Shown here: positions 26,501-41,500 of the stretch, piece after piece
How positions within the stretch are numbered: position 1 is the stretch's first letter
How the letters are laid out: every line of letters starts with the position of its first letter
Assembly (NCBI GenBank): GCA_963922205.1
Contig: CAWUHX010000021.1
Coordinates: 930,001 to 994,000, forward strand
DNA length: 64,000 nt
Origin: Romanomermis culicivorax
Taxonomy: Eukaryota > Nematoda > Enoplea > Mermithida > Mermithidae
Reading direction: 5' to 3'
Position numbers and translations under genes: made by a program
The notes under the pieces: generated by a model
Seen by the model: the letters and a program-made list of their open reading frames with translations, nothing else
What the model was told of the DNA's origin: nothing
Database searches by the model: none

Positions 26501-29500
26501 GCCAAGTTGCGATGTGCAACTTGTTGAAAAAATTTTGTTGAGCAGATAAATTTTTAGTTGCTCACTCTATAGTTGATAAAATCGCTTAGTTTCATCAGAA
26601 AAATGATTAAAAGTTACTTCTCTTGTATTTCATTCACTTCGCGTCACTTCCAGACTTTTAAAACTGAATTTCTTGAGTTTTAGAGAAGAAATCAAAGGGC
26701 TGAAACTTCTTCGACGCCTAGCGCCGAAAAAATTGGATTTCGACGCCTCTAAAAGGTCGGAAAATTCATTTTTCAGCACATTCTTCTGCAACTATCGATG
26801 ATCGATTATGTTCCTTTTCACCATTTGGTTGGCGAAAGGGGTCAAACATTTTCCCTCCATTTTCGATATAATATATCTGGAGCCAGTAATTTACCAGTCA
26901 TAATTGTTTATCAAATGCGATTGTTTTCAAACGATCTGGAGCATAAAATGTATTTTACTTCGGACTTCAATATCGGTCATTAATGCTTGCGCTTAGCACC
27001 AGAAGAAAATTTTGTATCTTGATATTCTATAGCGTTAGAAAATGAATATTTTAAACATCTTTTTCCTGCATGGAAGGTCTAGTTTTTCAGCGAATACAAT
27101 GTGTTTTCAGTAGGGCAAACTAAAATTCAAAAATCAGGCAAGCAACAAAGAATCTAGATTTGTTCTTCAGGTAGCAAGAACTTCTGCCATTTTCCCATGC
27201 TGATGATATTTTAATCATTTTCCAAATGCAAAAGGCTATGTTCCCGAAAGCCGAAAATTCTAGAGGACCGCAAAACGATTTTGCAAATTTTTTCTTGATT
27301 TTTGCCAAATACATGAAAAAACAATACCAGGTCAAATGCTGGTTTTTAAAAGCTATACGCATGAGCTAGGCCGACATTTTCTAACCGCACAACAGAAATG
27401 ATACCAAGAATCATAAACGATTTGAAATTTTACGTATATTTCCCATTTCAAAACGTATGAAAATGCATCTCCGCACAGGAAACCATATACCCTAATCAAA
27501 AGGGTCAAACAGTTTTAATTTTTACAAGCCAATTTGGCTTGTTCCGCTAAATTTTAAGTAGCCAATCAGAATCTTTAGGAGCCATGGCTCCTAATAATTT
27601 TAGTTTCTCTATTCACAGTCAATGTCACTCCAACGTTTTGTCAACACTCCGTTTACGACCATGCAAAATTCGGTGATGAAGATTCAATTTTTAAATATTC
27701 GCTCTATTCTTCATCAGTTCGATTAGAATCTTTGAGGATCTCAGAGGAATAAATCCGGAAAATTCGACAAATTGTGCTAAAAATTTGAATTTTACTCTAC
27801 ATCAACGATCTACAGAAGACGCGAACAAGAATTCTCCGAAAATTATGACCGACGACGATTTTTAATCCATAAAACGAATTCTGCTCTATTCATTCCACTC
27901 ATTTTGAATGAAAAATGTGAAATTCTTCAATACGAGTTTTACCACCTTCGAAAACAATTTCAAAAGATGTGTTAAGAGCTACTGCAAGGTGTGCAAATTT
28001 ACGGAAGTAAAATTCACTGACAGAATATTAGTAAAAAGACAACTCACTTGAATGTATTTTGGCAATGGGAGGCGCCGGCGGCGGATTACTTAAAACGCTA
28101 AACGATTTTAACGGATTACTATTCCGATGAATGGGCGTTTGCTGTTTGGCGGGGTAAGTTTCGGCAGCGATCGATGCCACCGGCGTTATACTATTATTAG
28201 AAAGAACAACGTTGGCACTACCGTCGTCTTCTTGTAAAAAATGTTTATTAATTCCAATAGAATGAAACTTCAATTTAGATCTAGGTTACCTGGATTCGAG
28301 GTGATGTTTTTGGGTCCGGTGTACACGGCGTTGGGGGTGTTGCCTTGTTGAGTAGGGTAACAACGTGCGGATTGAGGAAGGAGCGGCGCATTGATGGCCA
28401 CGTTATCTATATTATTGCTAGCAGATGTGCTAAGCATGTTGTGGCGGTAGTTACGAGGTAGGGTACCGCACGAGGGAGGAGGCATCACTAAACATAAAAA
28501 TAAAAATAGGAAAAAATGAGAAAAGAAAAAATGTAATTATCTTGGACGATGGAAACAAAATAATTGCAGCTAAAAGAAAGAAGAAAAGAGCGAAAGCTGA
28601 CAGTGTTCGCTGCATTCACTGCCATTTCAAGAATGTTGAAAAGCAACTAAAATCTTTATAAAATTTACTAGAAAGATAGTCCGAGATGAAACAAAAGTAA
28701 ATTTATTACGTATAGATGGAAACACCTACCGGGAATACAATACTCCCTTCAAGGATTACTCGCGCATCATCAACGATCTTCAATACGCCACACAGAAGAA
28801 TTTTAAAACTGAATCAAGTTTTTCCGATGTGTTCGTGTACCTTTTCACTTCAATCGAAAAATCATCTCGCAAACGACAGTCGACGATAATTAAAAATTCT
28901 TGGGATAATCTAATTTCTTGAATTTTTAATTATATCAAGTTACGCTGCACGTTAAACTAGTCGAATAAAACTGATACAACTTTTCGGAACACGACGACAA
29001 AATGAACTAATAATTTAAAAAATAATATGAGGAGAATTTGACAAATCGGTCACAAAGCAATGAATATGAAAATTTCAAAATTTGATTCCAGGTTCGGAGC
29101 CATTAGGGTCAAAATTCACCCATCATTAACCAAAAAATTTTCCAATAGTAAAATTTTACAAAGTCTTACACCTGTAAAATGCTCAAGGCGAGACGCTATT
29201 AAATAAATGAGACAAGTAAGAAATTTCTGAGAAAGAATTAAGCAGAAAAGTGGTAGGATAGCAGCATAGGTTTACAAGGAAATAAATATCAAATTGTCGT
29301 ACTCTTATTTAAACAAAGTCTCGAAACTTACTCGCTAGGGAATGATAACGAGGCTGATTGTCTGACGGCGCGGGACTGGGACTTCGTCTGGCAGAGGACA
29401 ATTGCTCTAAATCTCGTAACGAAGGTGCGCCACTACTCGGCACGTGATTGCCATTCTTCGATTCTGACAATACAGAACCATTTCTTTTCGCACCTACAAC

Positions 29501-32500
29501 ATAAATGAAAAATAATTGAAGGATTTTAAAGCATATTCTTATATAAAGTCATACTAATTGAAAACAAGACGAATTTTAGAATCTAGATTTTCGTGCAGTG
29601 AACAGCTAAAGGTCCGACACATTTACTTTTAGACATTTTTTGACGTTCAAGATACAGTTAAGATTCCAAGTAATGAAAGAAAATCATTGTATCATCCAAA
29701 AGACTACAACTAGAGTCGAAAAAAAGAATCGAATAATTGCATAGCATAGCTGATATTTACCGACGAAAGATACGAGTAAGTCATTGAATATCTTTTCTTT
29801 CAAAACATTAATCACGTTAAGATATTGCAGAAAGTTTCAATTTAGCGTTTAGAATCTAGCACACACATATTTTACATAGAATAAAAAAGATAACGCAGAA
29901 AAATAGAAATTAAGAAATCTGAAAAACTAAAGGGAAACGTGAATTTAAGATCAAAACCACTAAAAATTTGACATTATATATTCTTCCCAGTATCTCTTGT
30001 TTTTATTCTTAGCCCTATTCATCTGAATCGAGCCTCAAAAAAATGATATGAAAAATGAACGCTACATTTTTAGATTTTTAGCTCGAACAGACTAAGACTA
30101 AAACAGGCTAATGGATAGAACATTATGCTAATCGATTGAACATGTGATAATTACAGAATAAAAAAAACTAAACAGAAAATCAGTGAAACAATAAAAACAT
30201 ACGAGTTACAATAGAACAAATCAAAATGTGGAAATAAAATCACATGTAAAATAAATATAAAACTAATGTTGCATTTTGGGTGTATAATTTTGGAGACGAC
30301 CCCGCTGTGTTTGAAGAAATTCAATTTGGATTCCAGGATATATTTATCACTAGATGTTAACTACCTTACTAAAATGCATACATATACCATTTTTTATTAG
30401 TTCTAAATTATGATCGTGATGAATCCACAAATCCGGTGGCGGTTTCAAATCTTTGCCGTTAGCGGCCAAAGGTGTACCGTCGACGGCTAAACCCAAAGAT
30501 CGAGCGTTATTGTGCAAACGTCGCTTGCGACGTCGATAAACGTAAGCAAATGCCAAAATCAAGCCGCAAGCTAGAACGGCTCCGAAAACGCCGACGAAAA
30601 CTAAAATGAGCGTGAAATGCGGCGGTTGAGTGGTGGTGACAATGTGACGCGACGTCGGTAAAAGATTATTCATACTGTCACCGTCGACTTTATTGATACG
30701 CGAAGCCGAGCCACGCAGGCCGGTTAAGGACGGTCCCAGGAAATCCGGAGCGCTGGGAACGGCATTGCGATATGGCGAGTTGAAAGGGCCAGCGTTTTTC
30801 AAATCTATATCACAAGAGTATTAACATGGAGATTTGTCAACAGGAATTAGAAAATGAGTAAAATTATATATGACAATTCTGCGAGCGAAAATTGGAAAAT
30901 TTGTTTAAAAAGGAACATTCGCAGCGGTACGGCAAAAAAGGTCAGAGGTAGAAGTAATGGTTAGTCATTTTCTGACTTGTTAAAAGCTTCGACGGTCCAG
31001 AGAATTCTTACCATGAGACTTACTCGATGTCGTCCGAAAAGTTCTTGGCGAAGAAACAGGACTATATCCTTTATCGTTAATGGCTTGAATTTTGAACGTA
31101 TATTCAATATCGGGCAGAATGTTATCGATCGTTGTAGTCATTCGATCGCCTCGTATTCCTTCGATTAACCATTTACTATCTGGTAATGCAGCATCGTTGG
31201 TGTAATAAACGAGGTATTCTAAAAATTAAAAAAAATGCTTTGCACTCAAATAAAAAATTGCATATATTCCCCAGATGTATACCAATTATGTGGGAAAAAC
31301 AGAACTGTATTCTCTGTCACATATTTCAATAAAATTGCTTGAATGATGTAGAAAACCGAAATGCTAACTGTTTCCATTTGGATCGCTGTCAACAAATGCC
31401 TTTTTTAACAAAAAATTTTTTACTGTAATCTATTTTATTCTTATATTAAATTTCTGGAATTGTACGGAACACTTGAGAAAACGAAATAAACTTCTTCAAA
31501 AGTTGTGGTTTGGATTTGATTTCTTGAAAAAGGAACAGACAGCAAACCATTTCTGTGCTTGGATTTCCGAATGTTCAGTGACAAATTAACTGAAACTGGA
31601 CAGCTAAAAAATTGATTGGGCCGTCGATGACCCTCCTTAAAATGTGGGCCGTTGACGACCCTATCCATAAAAAAGTGATCTGTCTCTCCATACCTTGGAG
31701 TTCTTTTCCATATAGGGTAATCAGTGGAATCCTTTCTTCTGGTGACTGTCACAGCTCAAATTATAAATTCAATGAAACAATATCTCCGAACTATCTTCAC
31801 GAAAAAATACTTATTTAATGCGGTCGTTTGAAAAAATGTGATTATGCCGTGAGCAGAAAATTGGAGGTCAATACGGTGCGGAGAAAACTCGTTTTGAAGC
31901 AACTTACTCGTGATGACTCCGTTGGCATGTTTTGGAGGCATCCAGTTGATGATAACACTGTTAGGATTATCGGGTCTCTGGGCGACGGTCAAATCCATGG
32001 GACTCGAAGTGGGTGCTATTAACAAATGATACCTCGTTAAATGACACCACACAAAGTAAAACTGGTGCATTCGGCAATTTTTTTAATGAAAATCTGTAGA
32101 ATGTGCACGCAAAAAGTTTTTCGTTGCCCGAGTACGACCGGTACCCGATCATGCAATGTGAGAGTCAAACTGCAGTCTTAATGACCAAGAGTTGAAGGAA
32201 GAATATGTCTCAAAGATTGAAAAAAGATTCAATATCATATGTCTACATTACCAGAACTGAACGTATGATTGCTGGCCGTCATACTCCATTCACTACGTTG
32301 GCCGTTTAAAACGACCTGAACGGCGAATTCATAACGCGTGTTCGGTCGCAGATGCTCGAACGCATGCGATGTGCGTTGAGCACGTATATAACGGAACCGG
32401 CTACCGTGCGTCGCAGGGCTGTTGTATGAGACGTTGTAAAAACGATTGTCTAGCTTGGACGAGCTCGAACTATGCAAGGCCTGAAAATCGAATACTGTTC

Positions 32501-35500
32501 AAACCATCAAAATTACGAATTGTACGTGAAGTGTCGGAAGTATATTTATGCATTTACATATTTACTTTTCACCTGAGAATGACTTGTAAATCGAAATCGC
32601 ATTATCACTCAAAATTATATAAATTAGCTACGAAAGTTCTGCACACTTTAAATTAGTATAACTTCACTTCAGAACGATGCGAAATGACAGATTTCACCAT
32701 GTGATTTAGTTTACCGAATCGGTATTGGATTTTACTCTTCAACTCCACTGTTGTAATAATTTTACCACAGTAGGCTAGTGTATGCATAAAGTAAAAAACA
32801 ATCATTCTGCAAAATTCATAGACTTCTTCGTTCAAATCTAATGTTTTCTACTGTTGAGACATTGCAAGAACACCAATAGCTCAAAATTGCAAACAAAACT
32901 GTTCGGTGGAAAAAGACTGTGTATTTCCATCGAGAATCAAATACGTAGGATTCCATACTTTCCCATAGGGTATTGGATTATTATACCCTGAGGCTTCAGC
33001 GAAAATTTACTATAGCCAATTTTTGAGCAAAAGATAAATTGCAATTGTAGAACAATCGAAAGAGGAAACTTACTAGCAGATTTTTTAAAAATCATACAAA
33101 TACATTTGTGAATAGAGAAAATAAAAGCCGCTATCCAGCCTTTTTCACAAGAAATTTACTTATATCTATCCACATTATTAAAAACAGTGTTCTTCTGTGA
33201 AGCATCCTCTGAAAATGATTTCACTTTTGATATTGTACGGAAAAAACGCTTTACCAGCACTTTTAGGGAAACATGTTACTATACAGCTTTTTGAAGAAAT
33301 TCAACAGCCTATGCAGCATTTGCCTGTCATTGTAGACAATTCTATTTTTTAGTGTGAGAGCCAGGGCCGTGCACAAGGGGGTTGGGGGCGACCGCCCCCT
33401 CCCATTGAGGCAGCATGCAAACAGTGTATCGCGCAAAATCAACATTTTCTGGGGCTATTCAGTAAAAAAAATTTAGTCCGCCCCCCATGAAAAAATCCTG
33501 CGAACGGCCCTGGTGAGACATATACATTTTTCACCCTACTTAAATTATAATCCTGCATTGCTTTGATAAATAGAAGGTTTACTATAGGTATTGTAGGTTT
33601 CACAGTAATGTATAAAAACACCTCAAACTACTTTAAACTATCGTGCTTTCTGGTAAATATGTAAACTTGTCATGGCCAGCCACCTCTAAATCTATTTCAT
33701 TGCGCTGCTTTTTCCTATTTTTTGCTCTCTCTTTGTAAAATTTACTATGCATCAAATTTTGGGATTTCTAATACCCTGACACACCTGATCGTGGGAATTT
33801 ATGTAGGATTCCGTTCGGAAAAAAAATCAGTTTAACTAAACTAAATTAATAGAATGTTAAAATTCTTATAAAGTTGCGGGCTAAGGATGCTCTAGATTTA
33901 TAATAAAGAAATCCCATTATAAATCGATATAAAAAGACGCAGTTCCAATATTTAATTTACCATTAAGTCTTGGTCCAACCAAGTTAACACTATATTGGAC
34001 GCCGACCTTGTGATGGCTCTGACTTCTATCGGCGGTCTCAAATCTCTACCGGCGATGGAAGCTTGTTGCGGTTGCGACACGGCAACTGTACGCACCGTTT
34101 CGTAGACAGGAAAGCCGTCAGCTTTATTGAAAGCTCTGATACATACCACATATCTAAAGAAAAAATAGGAAATCAGGGCTGATGCAACCGCTGTACGCAA
34201 AAAAGCCCTTACTCCCTGTTTGGTTGTAGATTCCGTATAATATGGAAACGATCGGCCGGTCCGACCAATTCGTGAAAAACGTCTGGGACGCCTGGACCCC
34301 AACTAATTTTGTAGCCGCGGATATTGCCGTCGGTGGTCGGCGGCGACCAAAATAAATGAATTTCGCTGCCATGACCTTCCAGCTTCAAGGCCGTAACGGG
34401 GCCCAAAACGACGTCGTCTACACAAAAAAATATCGAAAACAAAAAAATCTGAGAAATGAAATATTCGACATTGATAATTTTCTAGACATCCTATCCCAAG
34501 ATAGAAATGAATTTTAGAGTTTACCGTTCAGAAAAGTTATATTTCAAACGGATAGTGATGAAATTAGCACAAAAAAGACGGACATTAAAAGAAAATTCTT
34601 ATTTGACACGCATGCAATAAATTGATGATTCCGAAAATTATGTTGTTCAATAACAAATATGTATACATCTTTTTAAGAAGTTATACAAATCACAGGCAAT
34701 AGTTAATAGTAAAAATATGAGATTAAACAGAATTGAATACCTTCTTTGTCGCCGAATTTCAATTGAAATGTTGCCCATTCACAGTAAGGCCCCGTTCCAT
34801 TAATAGTGGCGGCAGCGATTGCAAAGTTATAGGATAAACCCGCTTGTAAGCCTAAAATACTAGCCAAAAGCTGCAAACTTTCAACACATTTAAATTTCGA
34901 ATCAAATCAAAATGAACAAACGCGTGAGTTCTTAAACATTTGCACGACCTTGACGTAGAAAAATGAGTATATACCCGTATTTTGGAAAATTTGAGAATCT
35001 CAAAACGGTTGAGTTAATCTGGCTGAGCCAATTTTATTAAATTTTAAAATACAAATAATCGAAGTACGTAAACTTTTCCTGTGAAATTATAATTTATGTT
35101 GTTTGAATGAAGAACAGTTGAGTACACAACTAATATTGTAAGTTAGAACCGATTTTTGGATTTTGATTGCCCGTTTCAAGTTTGAAATTGATATATTTGC
35201 TGTTTTACCCGAATTTGTCAGAAATAGTTGATTTCTAGCCAATTTTTTTTTCTTTTTGACGACTACGACTGATTGAAAACATTAGTGCATCAGCACATTG
35301 ACCTCGTCTGGCATACGGTACTTACAAAGCATAGCACTGTAAAACTTACAGTACCTGCAATTAACTTTTGACTTTCTTCCGCGCTTGCGTTTAAATACTT
35401 GACTTGTGATCCGCGAACTTTTTGCCTATATCTTATTTTATAATGCATGATTTGACCATTTCTATGTTTGTCGGTCGGCGGCGCCCACCGTATAACGACA

Positions 35501-38500
35501 CTCTGTAAATTAAATCATAATTACACGAAAAAACTAGAAAATCTGGAGGAATAAACTCACATCCTGAGTTAAAGCCGTTATGGAAACATTTCTAGGCGCA
35601 GCGGAAGGCACGTCGGAGTACGTTCTAACTGTGACGACGTCCGAAGTGGATCCAACGCCTTTTTTGTTGACAGCCTCGACTCTAAATTCGTAACTGGCGT
35701 CGGCTTGCAGTCCGTGCAAAGTGTATGATAACGCATGAACCTGGAAAATTGAACAAGTTTCTACCTCGTGACTAACTTGGATAAAAGTCAAAGGATTCTA
35801 AACAAAAAATACTAGTAGACTTAGTCGTGATCATGAAACCCTTAGGTCTAGAGTAAGGTTAGCGAAATTCAAATCTACATTAGAATTATCTGCTGTCGAA
35901 GCTAATTTGGCTGTTCTTTACCTTATAAAATCGGGCCAGAAAGCTTCAACTATGCGTATTTCATGTGAAATAATCAGCTCCGGGAAAATTTTACAGCAAT
36001 GATCTAACACCAAGTTGCTCTCATATTCACATTGGGCAAAAAATAACCTGAACTTCCGTTTCCTCCGAATCGTCTAAATCGATGTAATCGTCATCATCGT
36101 TATCGTTATTTTTCCGTCGATTGGTAGGAAAATCGCCGAAATTTTGTTTAGCGTTAACGGCGATGTAAAACAATTTATAAAAACTGACTGAATTACGATC
36201 TACCGGCGGATCCCAACGTATTTCGACGCTATTCGGGCTTACAACCACCGCTTGCAAGTTCCGAACAACGGAAGGTAAACCATCTAAATGCATGGAAAAA
36301 TTGAATGTTCATTTGAAGAATTAAAGAATATCATGCGACAAAAGCGTGTACCATAGTCAGCCGTATTAATTTTCAAAAAAGGCGAAGAAGGTCCGAAACC
36401 GTTCTTATTAAAGGCAACAATACGGAACGAATATTGAGAATTTGGCGTCAAATTTCCAACGAAAAACGACTTATGATCGGATAGTGTTGCATTAGAAAAC
36501 CTCTCCCTAAAACGGAACTAGATTGAAACACAATGTCAGGAGAGCAAAAGGATGTCGAGTGAGCTTACGGTAGATGATTTCGATCATTGAACTTTTCTAT
36601 AATTTTTAATATAATTTTATATTTTAGGGCTGTTCCGAAATCAAATTTTTGGAGAAGTCGAGATCGAGATCGAGAATGGAACTCCAGTATGTTCGAGATC
36701 GAGATGTAAATTTTATTTTATTCGAGATCGAACGAGATCGAGATTTTCTACGTACCATTCATACTATTTGTATCTAATGCTGTTTGTTTAAAAATTGCTA
36801 AACGCCTCACCAGTAGTGGCACACCTATGAGCCTATTGGTACATTGGAACGTTTGTGTTTCTCTATAATCGTTAGACGAAAGTCGTGTCGATTGAGTAAG
36901 CACCTACCGACTTCTACTACCTACAATTATGTATCATCACTTCACTACCTATCAATTCTTATGCGTTTTTTTAATATTGATAGGAGCTGGTTAGTAGTAA
37001 ATGGTTAGCAGCATCTAGAAAATAGTTACTCAGTATTATACGTTTGTTTATATCGTCACCTCTACATATATAATATATCAAACTTAATTTTACGCATCGC
37101 ATGCTTATCGATTGTTTTTCCGCACCTTTTCAGAAACTTTTTTATTGTAAAATGCCTAAAGCTAAAATTAGTTTAATTTGGTGTGATGACTTAATTGATA
37201 CTATTGTTGACACTGATGAATAAATTTAAAATTAATACGTCTTATTATTTTCTAAATTATGTAAAAAATCTCGAATAATATCTCGGATAAAATCTTAAAA
37301 AATACCGAGATCGAGCGAGATTGAGATCCGCAGAAATCGAATATCCGAGATCGAGATGTGAAAAATACCGAGATTTTGTCAAGATCGAGATCTCGGAACA
37401 GCCCTAATATTTAATCATTTATTTTATTTGTTATCTAGTTTTTTCTGGAAGTAATGAGGAGCGCATTGAAATTAATTATCTTACCTGTTGGATCCATCTC
37501 TTTTGTAATAAACCACGTAGCCCAACGAGCCGTGACCATTTAGAGGTGGGTCCCATGATAATGTTACTGATTTGCCGTCCATTTTTAATTGCCTGAGATT
37601 CAATGGTTGAGATGGTAATTGCAAATTCGATTGCAGAGTAGCCAAATCTGTCAGAATAAAAATTAAAAATGAACTTTAGAAAGCTGATTATGATTATAGT
37701 AGTTGAGCCAAAGAAACGCAGTCAAAAAGAAAAATCAGAAATTGTATTCAACCTGCAGCTTCAACGATAAGCTGTGCACTCGTCTGAATGTTGCCGACTT
37801 CATTTTCGGCGAAACATTGATAGACGGCTTCATCGAGCTTTACTAAGCCGTATATCTTGAGTCTATATTGATCGATCTAAAAGAAAAGGAATCGAAAATT
37901 AATGTAAAAATGAGAAAAAAGCGGAGCAAAATAGAACGTTGGTATGTATATTCAGTTTAGTGAACCATCAATGGCGCATGAAATGACCATTGAAAGTTAC
38001 AAAAAGTCGAATATTTCGCCCAAAAAATTAAAAAAAAATTTTTCTGCCGAGTTTTTTCGAATTGGAGGGAAGGTTAGGGTGTCCTTTGCCAAAATATGTG
38101 CCATTCATTAGCATGTATGTGAAAGAGACCACACCTATTATTAGAGATGCCAGCCTGAGATTGTTGACCATGTTGCAACCCTCATTGCTCATGATCGGCA
38201 AATAAACGTTACCACATTATCTTTTGAAGCTGGCGTCTCTGCTGAAGCCATTTTTGACATTATTCATTATTTAGCACATAGTTAGAGGTTCCAGGGTATG
38301 CAAAATGACTAAAATTGGTCCCATAGGAATTTTTTTCAGGAATCAGGTATATAGTAATTTTTTACTTTAAAATGAAATTTTATTGCTTTTTGTATCAATA
38401 ATTACTTAACAAAATTGTTTGCTGACGTTAATCATAAACTGTGTCCTACATTACTACACAAAAATTTTCACTTTGTGCACAAAATTCATGTAAACTTGAC

Positions 38501-41500
38501 AATGTTTTGACCAAATCTGATTTTTTGTACTGAAAGCTGCCATCACAAGTGGCTATTCAGCTGACACAGGGTCTCATTGGCAAGAACACGTTTTTACAAT
38601 AATATTCTCATGTTTGTTGCATTTTACTTCGCCAAATTTTTGGCCTGTAGAAAACTTTTGCCAAATTTTTGGCCTATTGTTGGGCACCCTGCTGCTGGCA
38701 AGTTGTGATGGGAAATCCACATGCAAATCGACGAGTTGGACGACCAGATGGAGCGCCACAGAGAGACAAAAATGATAGTGATAAAATCATTGTCATTATT
38801 ATTATATTTTTTGATAAACATTGTGCTGGCGTCCAATAAAACTTTCACCAGCGAATTAGTATCAACTTAGCATAAATTGTATGGTGGTGTACCTATCGTT
38901 TTAACATTCGCCTTATATTTTTTATTGATATATTATTTACTATTTAGATCCGATTAATCGTCTGAAGTGAAGGGCCAAAGGCTCAGGCACCTCGCTTGCT
39001 GATAGCAAGCACAGGAAGACCTACTAGGAATCCTGCAGGTAAGTTATCTGGGAAAAGAAACTTCTTCTCTCCTAGGAGACTTCGAGGGCTCTGCTGTGAG
39101 GCCCCTCGATTGGAAGTAAGTTATTTATTGTTGTTGCTAGGTCTGGGGGAACCGGACTGCTGCACGATTTCCGAGGCTTAGCCAAGGAATTAGCTCTAAC
39201 AGTTCAGTTCAGACCAGAACCAATTTTTTCTTGACCCTAAGGAAAGACCTGCACAACAAGTGGTGGCTTTTAACTCCTCATAATGGAACTTCATCGTCAG
39301 ACTAGGAGAAAAGAATATACTCCAGGTTTCTACAGAAAATTAGCTGGATTTAAAATGCCAAATGAAAGGATACCGAGAGGTAATACTTTGCATAGATCAC
39401 CACCTAGAGTGGTGAATCCAGGAAATTTACTTAATTTGGGAGACGGAGATCAGCAACCTCAGGCTGCTCTGGACCCAGCAATTCCAGATCAAACTCCTGC
39501 GAGAGTACAGCCATTGCAGCAGCAGGCAATGCACTTTACGCCCCAAGATGCAGGCGTGCCATTAGACCGCCTGCCAGCGCCAAATTGTTTCAATCAGCAG
39601 GTTGAAATATTTTTATTACGAGACCACTAGGGTTTTGCTGCGAATAGCGTGAGCCAATCAGGATGCGCCATGTGAAGAACGCACATCACTTTCCAATATG
39701 GGGCATACAGTTACAACTGGAGCATCAAATCAATCGCAATCATTGTGAAAATCTGCTCAAGGCGAATCTATGCACAATTTTGTGCAGATTTTCTATATTT
39801 TTTGTGTATTTCTCAAGCATGTAAGTACTCATTTTTAAATTTATTCTGTAAAATTTTGTAATATTTATCTCATTTATGTATTATTCGTATTAATTTTGTA
39901 AATTTTTTCATATATCTCAGACTTTGGGAAAAATTCTCCAGAATTTTAGACCTAAGTGACAACCCAAAAATTTTTAGATCTTTTCAAAAAGTTACAACTT
40001 TCAAATTTTTCATTTTTCCAAAGTAAATTATTGCTGTCCCCGCTCATCTGAATTCTATACTTCCACGAGAAGGAAGAAGTAAAACTTCCCCCATATAATA
40101 CATAAAAAGGAAATTAGCAAGTTGCTAAATTATACTTTTTCAGCATTTACAAAATTTTTGAAATTTTAAAATTTTACTATTTGAAAGAACAAATTTTCAA
40201 AAAAATCGAAAATGGGAAAAGGTGCCCGGAACTGCCAACAAGCTCTGACCTGCGAGTGGTCACACACCAAGCACCATGTAGAATATGGAAGACCGCAACA
40301 CCTGCAAGATAACCGGTTCTTCTTCATGGACTTTAAGCTTCGAACTTATTTTATTAAACACTTCTGGAAATCACAGGAAATTCCCAGAAGTCACTGGAAG
40401 ACCAACTTGGCGCCCCAAATAAGGGCAGACGAGGTCAAGACTTAGAGGAGACGAAAAATGGGAGTACCAAGAATTGGAAACTCATAGCCAATCAGGGATT
40501 TCCTAATTTGGAAATAGACCTACTATCAGCAAGAGTTCAGGGATTTCCTAATTTGGAAATAGACCTACTATCAGCCAAGGTTCTAATCAGGGATTTCCTA
40601 ATTTGGAAATAGACCTACTATCAGCCAAGGTTCTAAGTTTTCCTTTCAAGGAAAACTTAGAACCTTGGGTTCAGCCTGTTCAAATTTTAAATTATCAAAT
40701 TTCAACAAAAATTAATTATTTTCAAATCAAATTATATCATTTTTCAAAATCAAAATCATATAAAATTGTAAATACTGAGCACCGAAAATGGAGCATAGTT
40801 GGTTGCTCAAGCAGCTGGTCAGAGATTGGTGTTCGATCAAGTGGTGGACAATCAGATCAGGTCTACCATCCCCAACATATAGAGGTAGCAAGGGTAAGAT
40901 TTGGTAAGGTGTTAGTTGCCTACCAGCTAAATGTTTGTTATATCAGTGGCTCACCTAACACAAGCCTGCACTAATCTATCTTTCTGCAGAACTTAAGCTG
41001 CTTGGTGTAGTAGTGTTGGTGTATTATAGACCTCAAATAGATGCTGAAAAGAGGGGAATAAAACATTGAAACTTATACTATTTTCAATTATTTAGACTAC
41101 AATGTCAAAAGGGTCGTCCGAGTCCATGAGCTAGACCAATGGTTCAAAGGAACCTTTGGATACTGGCCAGCCAATCCCAAGGAAAAAATCCCAGTAGACA
41201 TACGGAAGGCCAGCCAGTTACTGGAATATATCTGAGAAGTATCAATCTTCAGAGGACATCCAGTTTGTGGATTTGATGTTGACAAAATAAACCAAGATAA
41301 AGTGGCCACCTTGTTCAAGATGAGAGAGGTCAACAATCCGAAGGACAATCAATTTGCTCGATATATCAGCTAGGTGCTAATGAATGGTCAAACTTACATT
41401 ATCGACACTACCAGCCTCATGGAGAAGGGATGGGTAAGCTTACATGAATTCCTAAATTCAGACATATTGTTCGCTGGATATTCGGTACTAGAGGACCTAG

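Larger units (their letters stand above)
28488..33361. other. fra introns between exons 22 and 16: no further features
   Basis: Apart from exons 17-21 this stretch is AT-rich intron. I see no transposon boundary, RNA gene or other coding exon in the introns 28488-29331, 29494-30387, 31219-31907 or in the 32481-33361 part of the next one. Confidence 0.5.

Noticed and set aside
31441..31752. Minus-strand ORF of 103 codons in a fra intron
   Set aside because: Correct phases join exons 18 and 19 without it, and it has no Ig/FN3 features.
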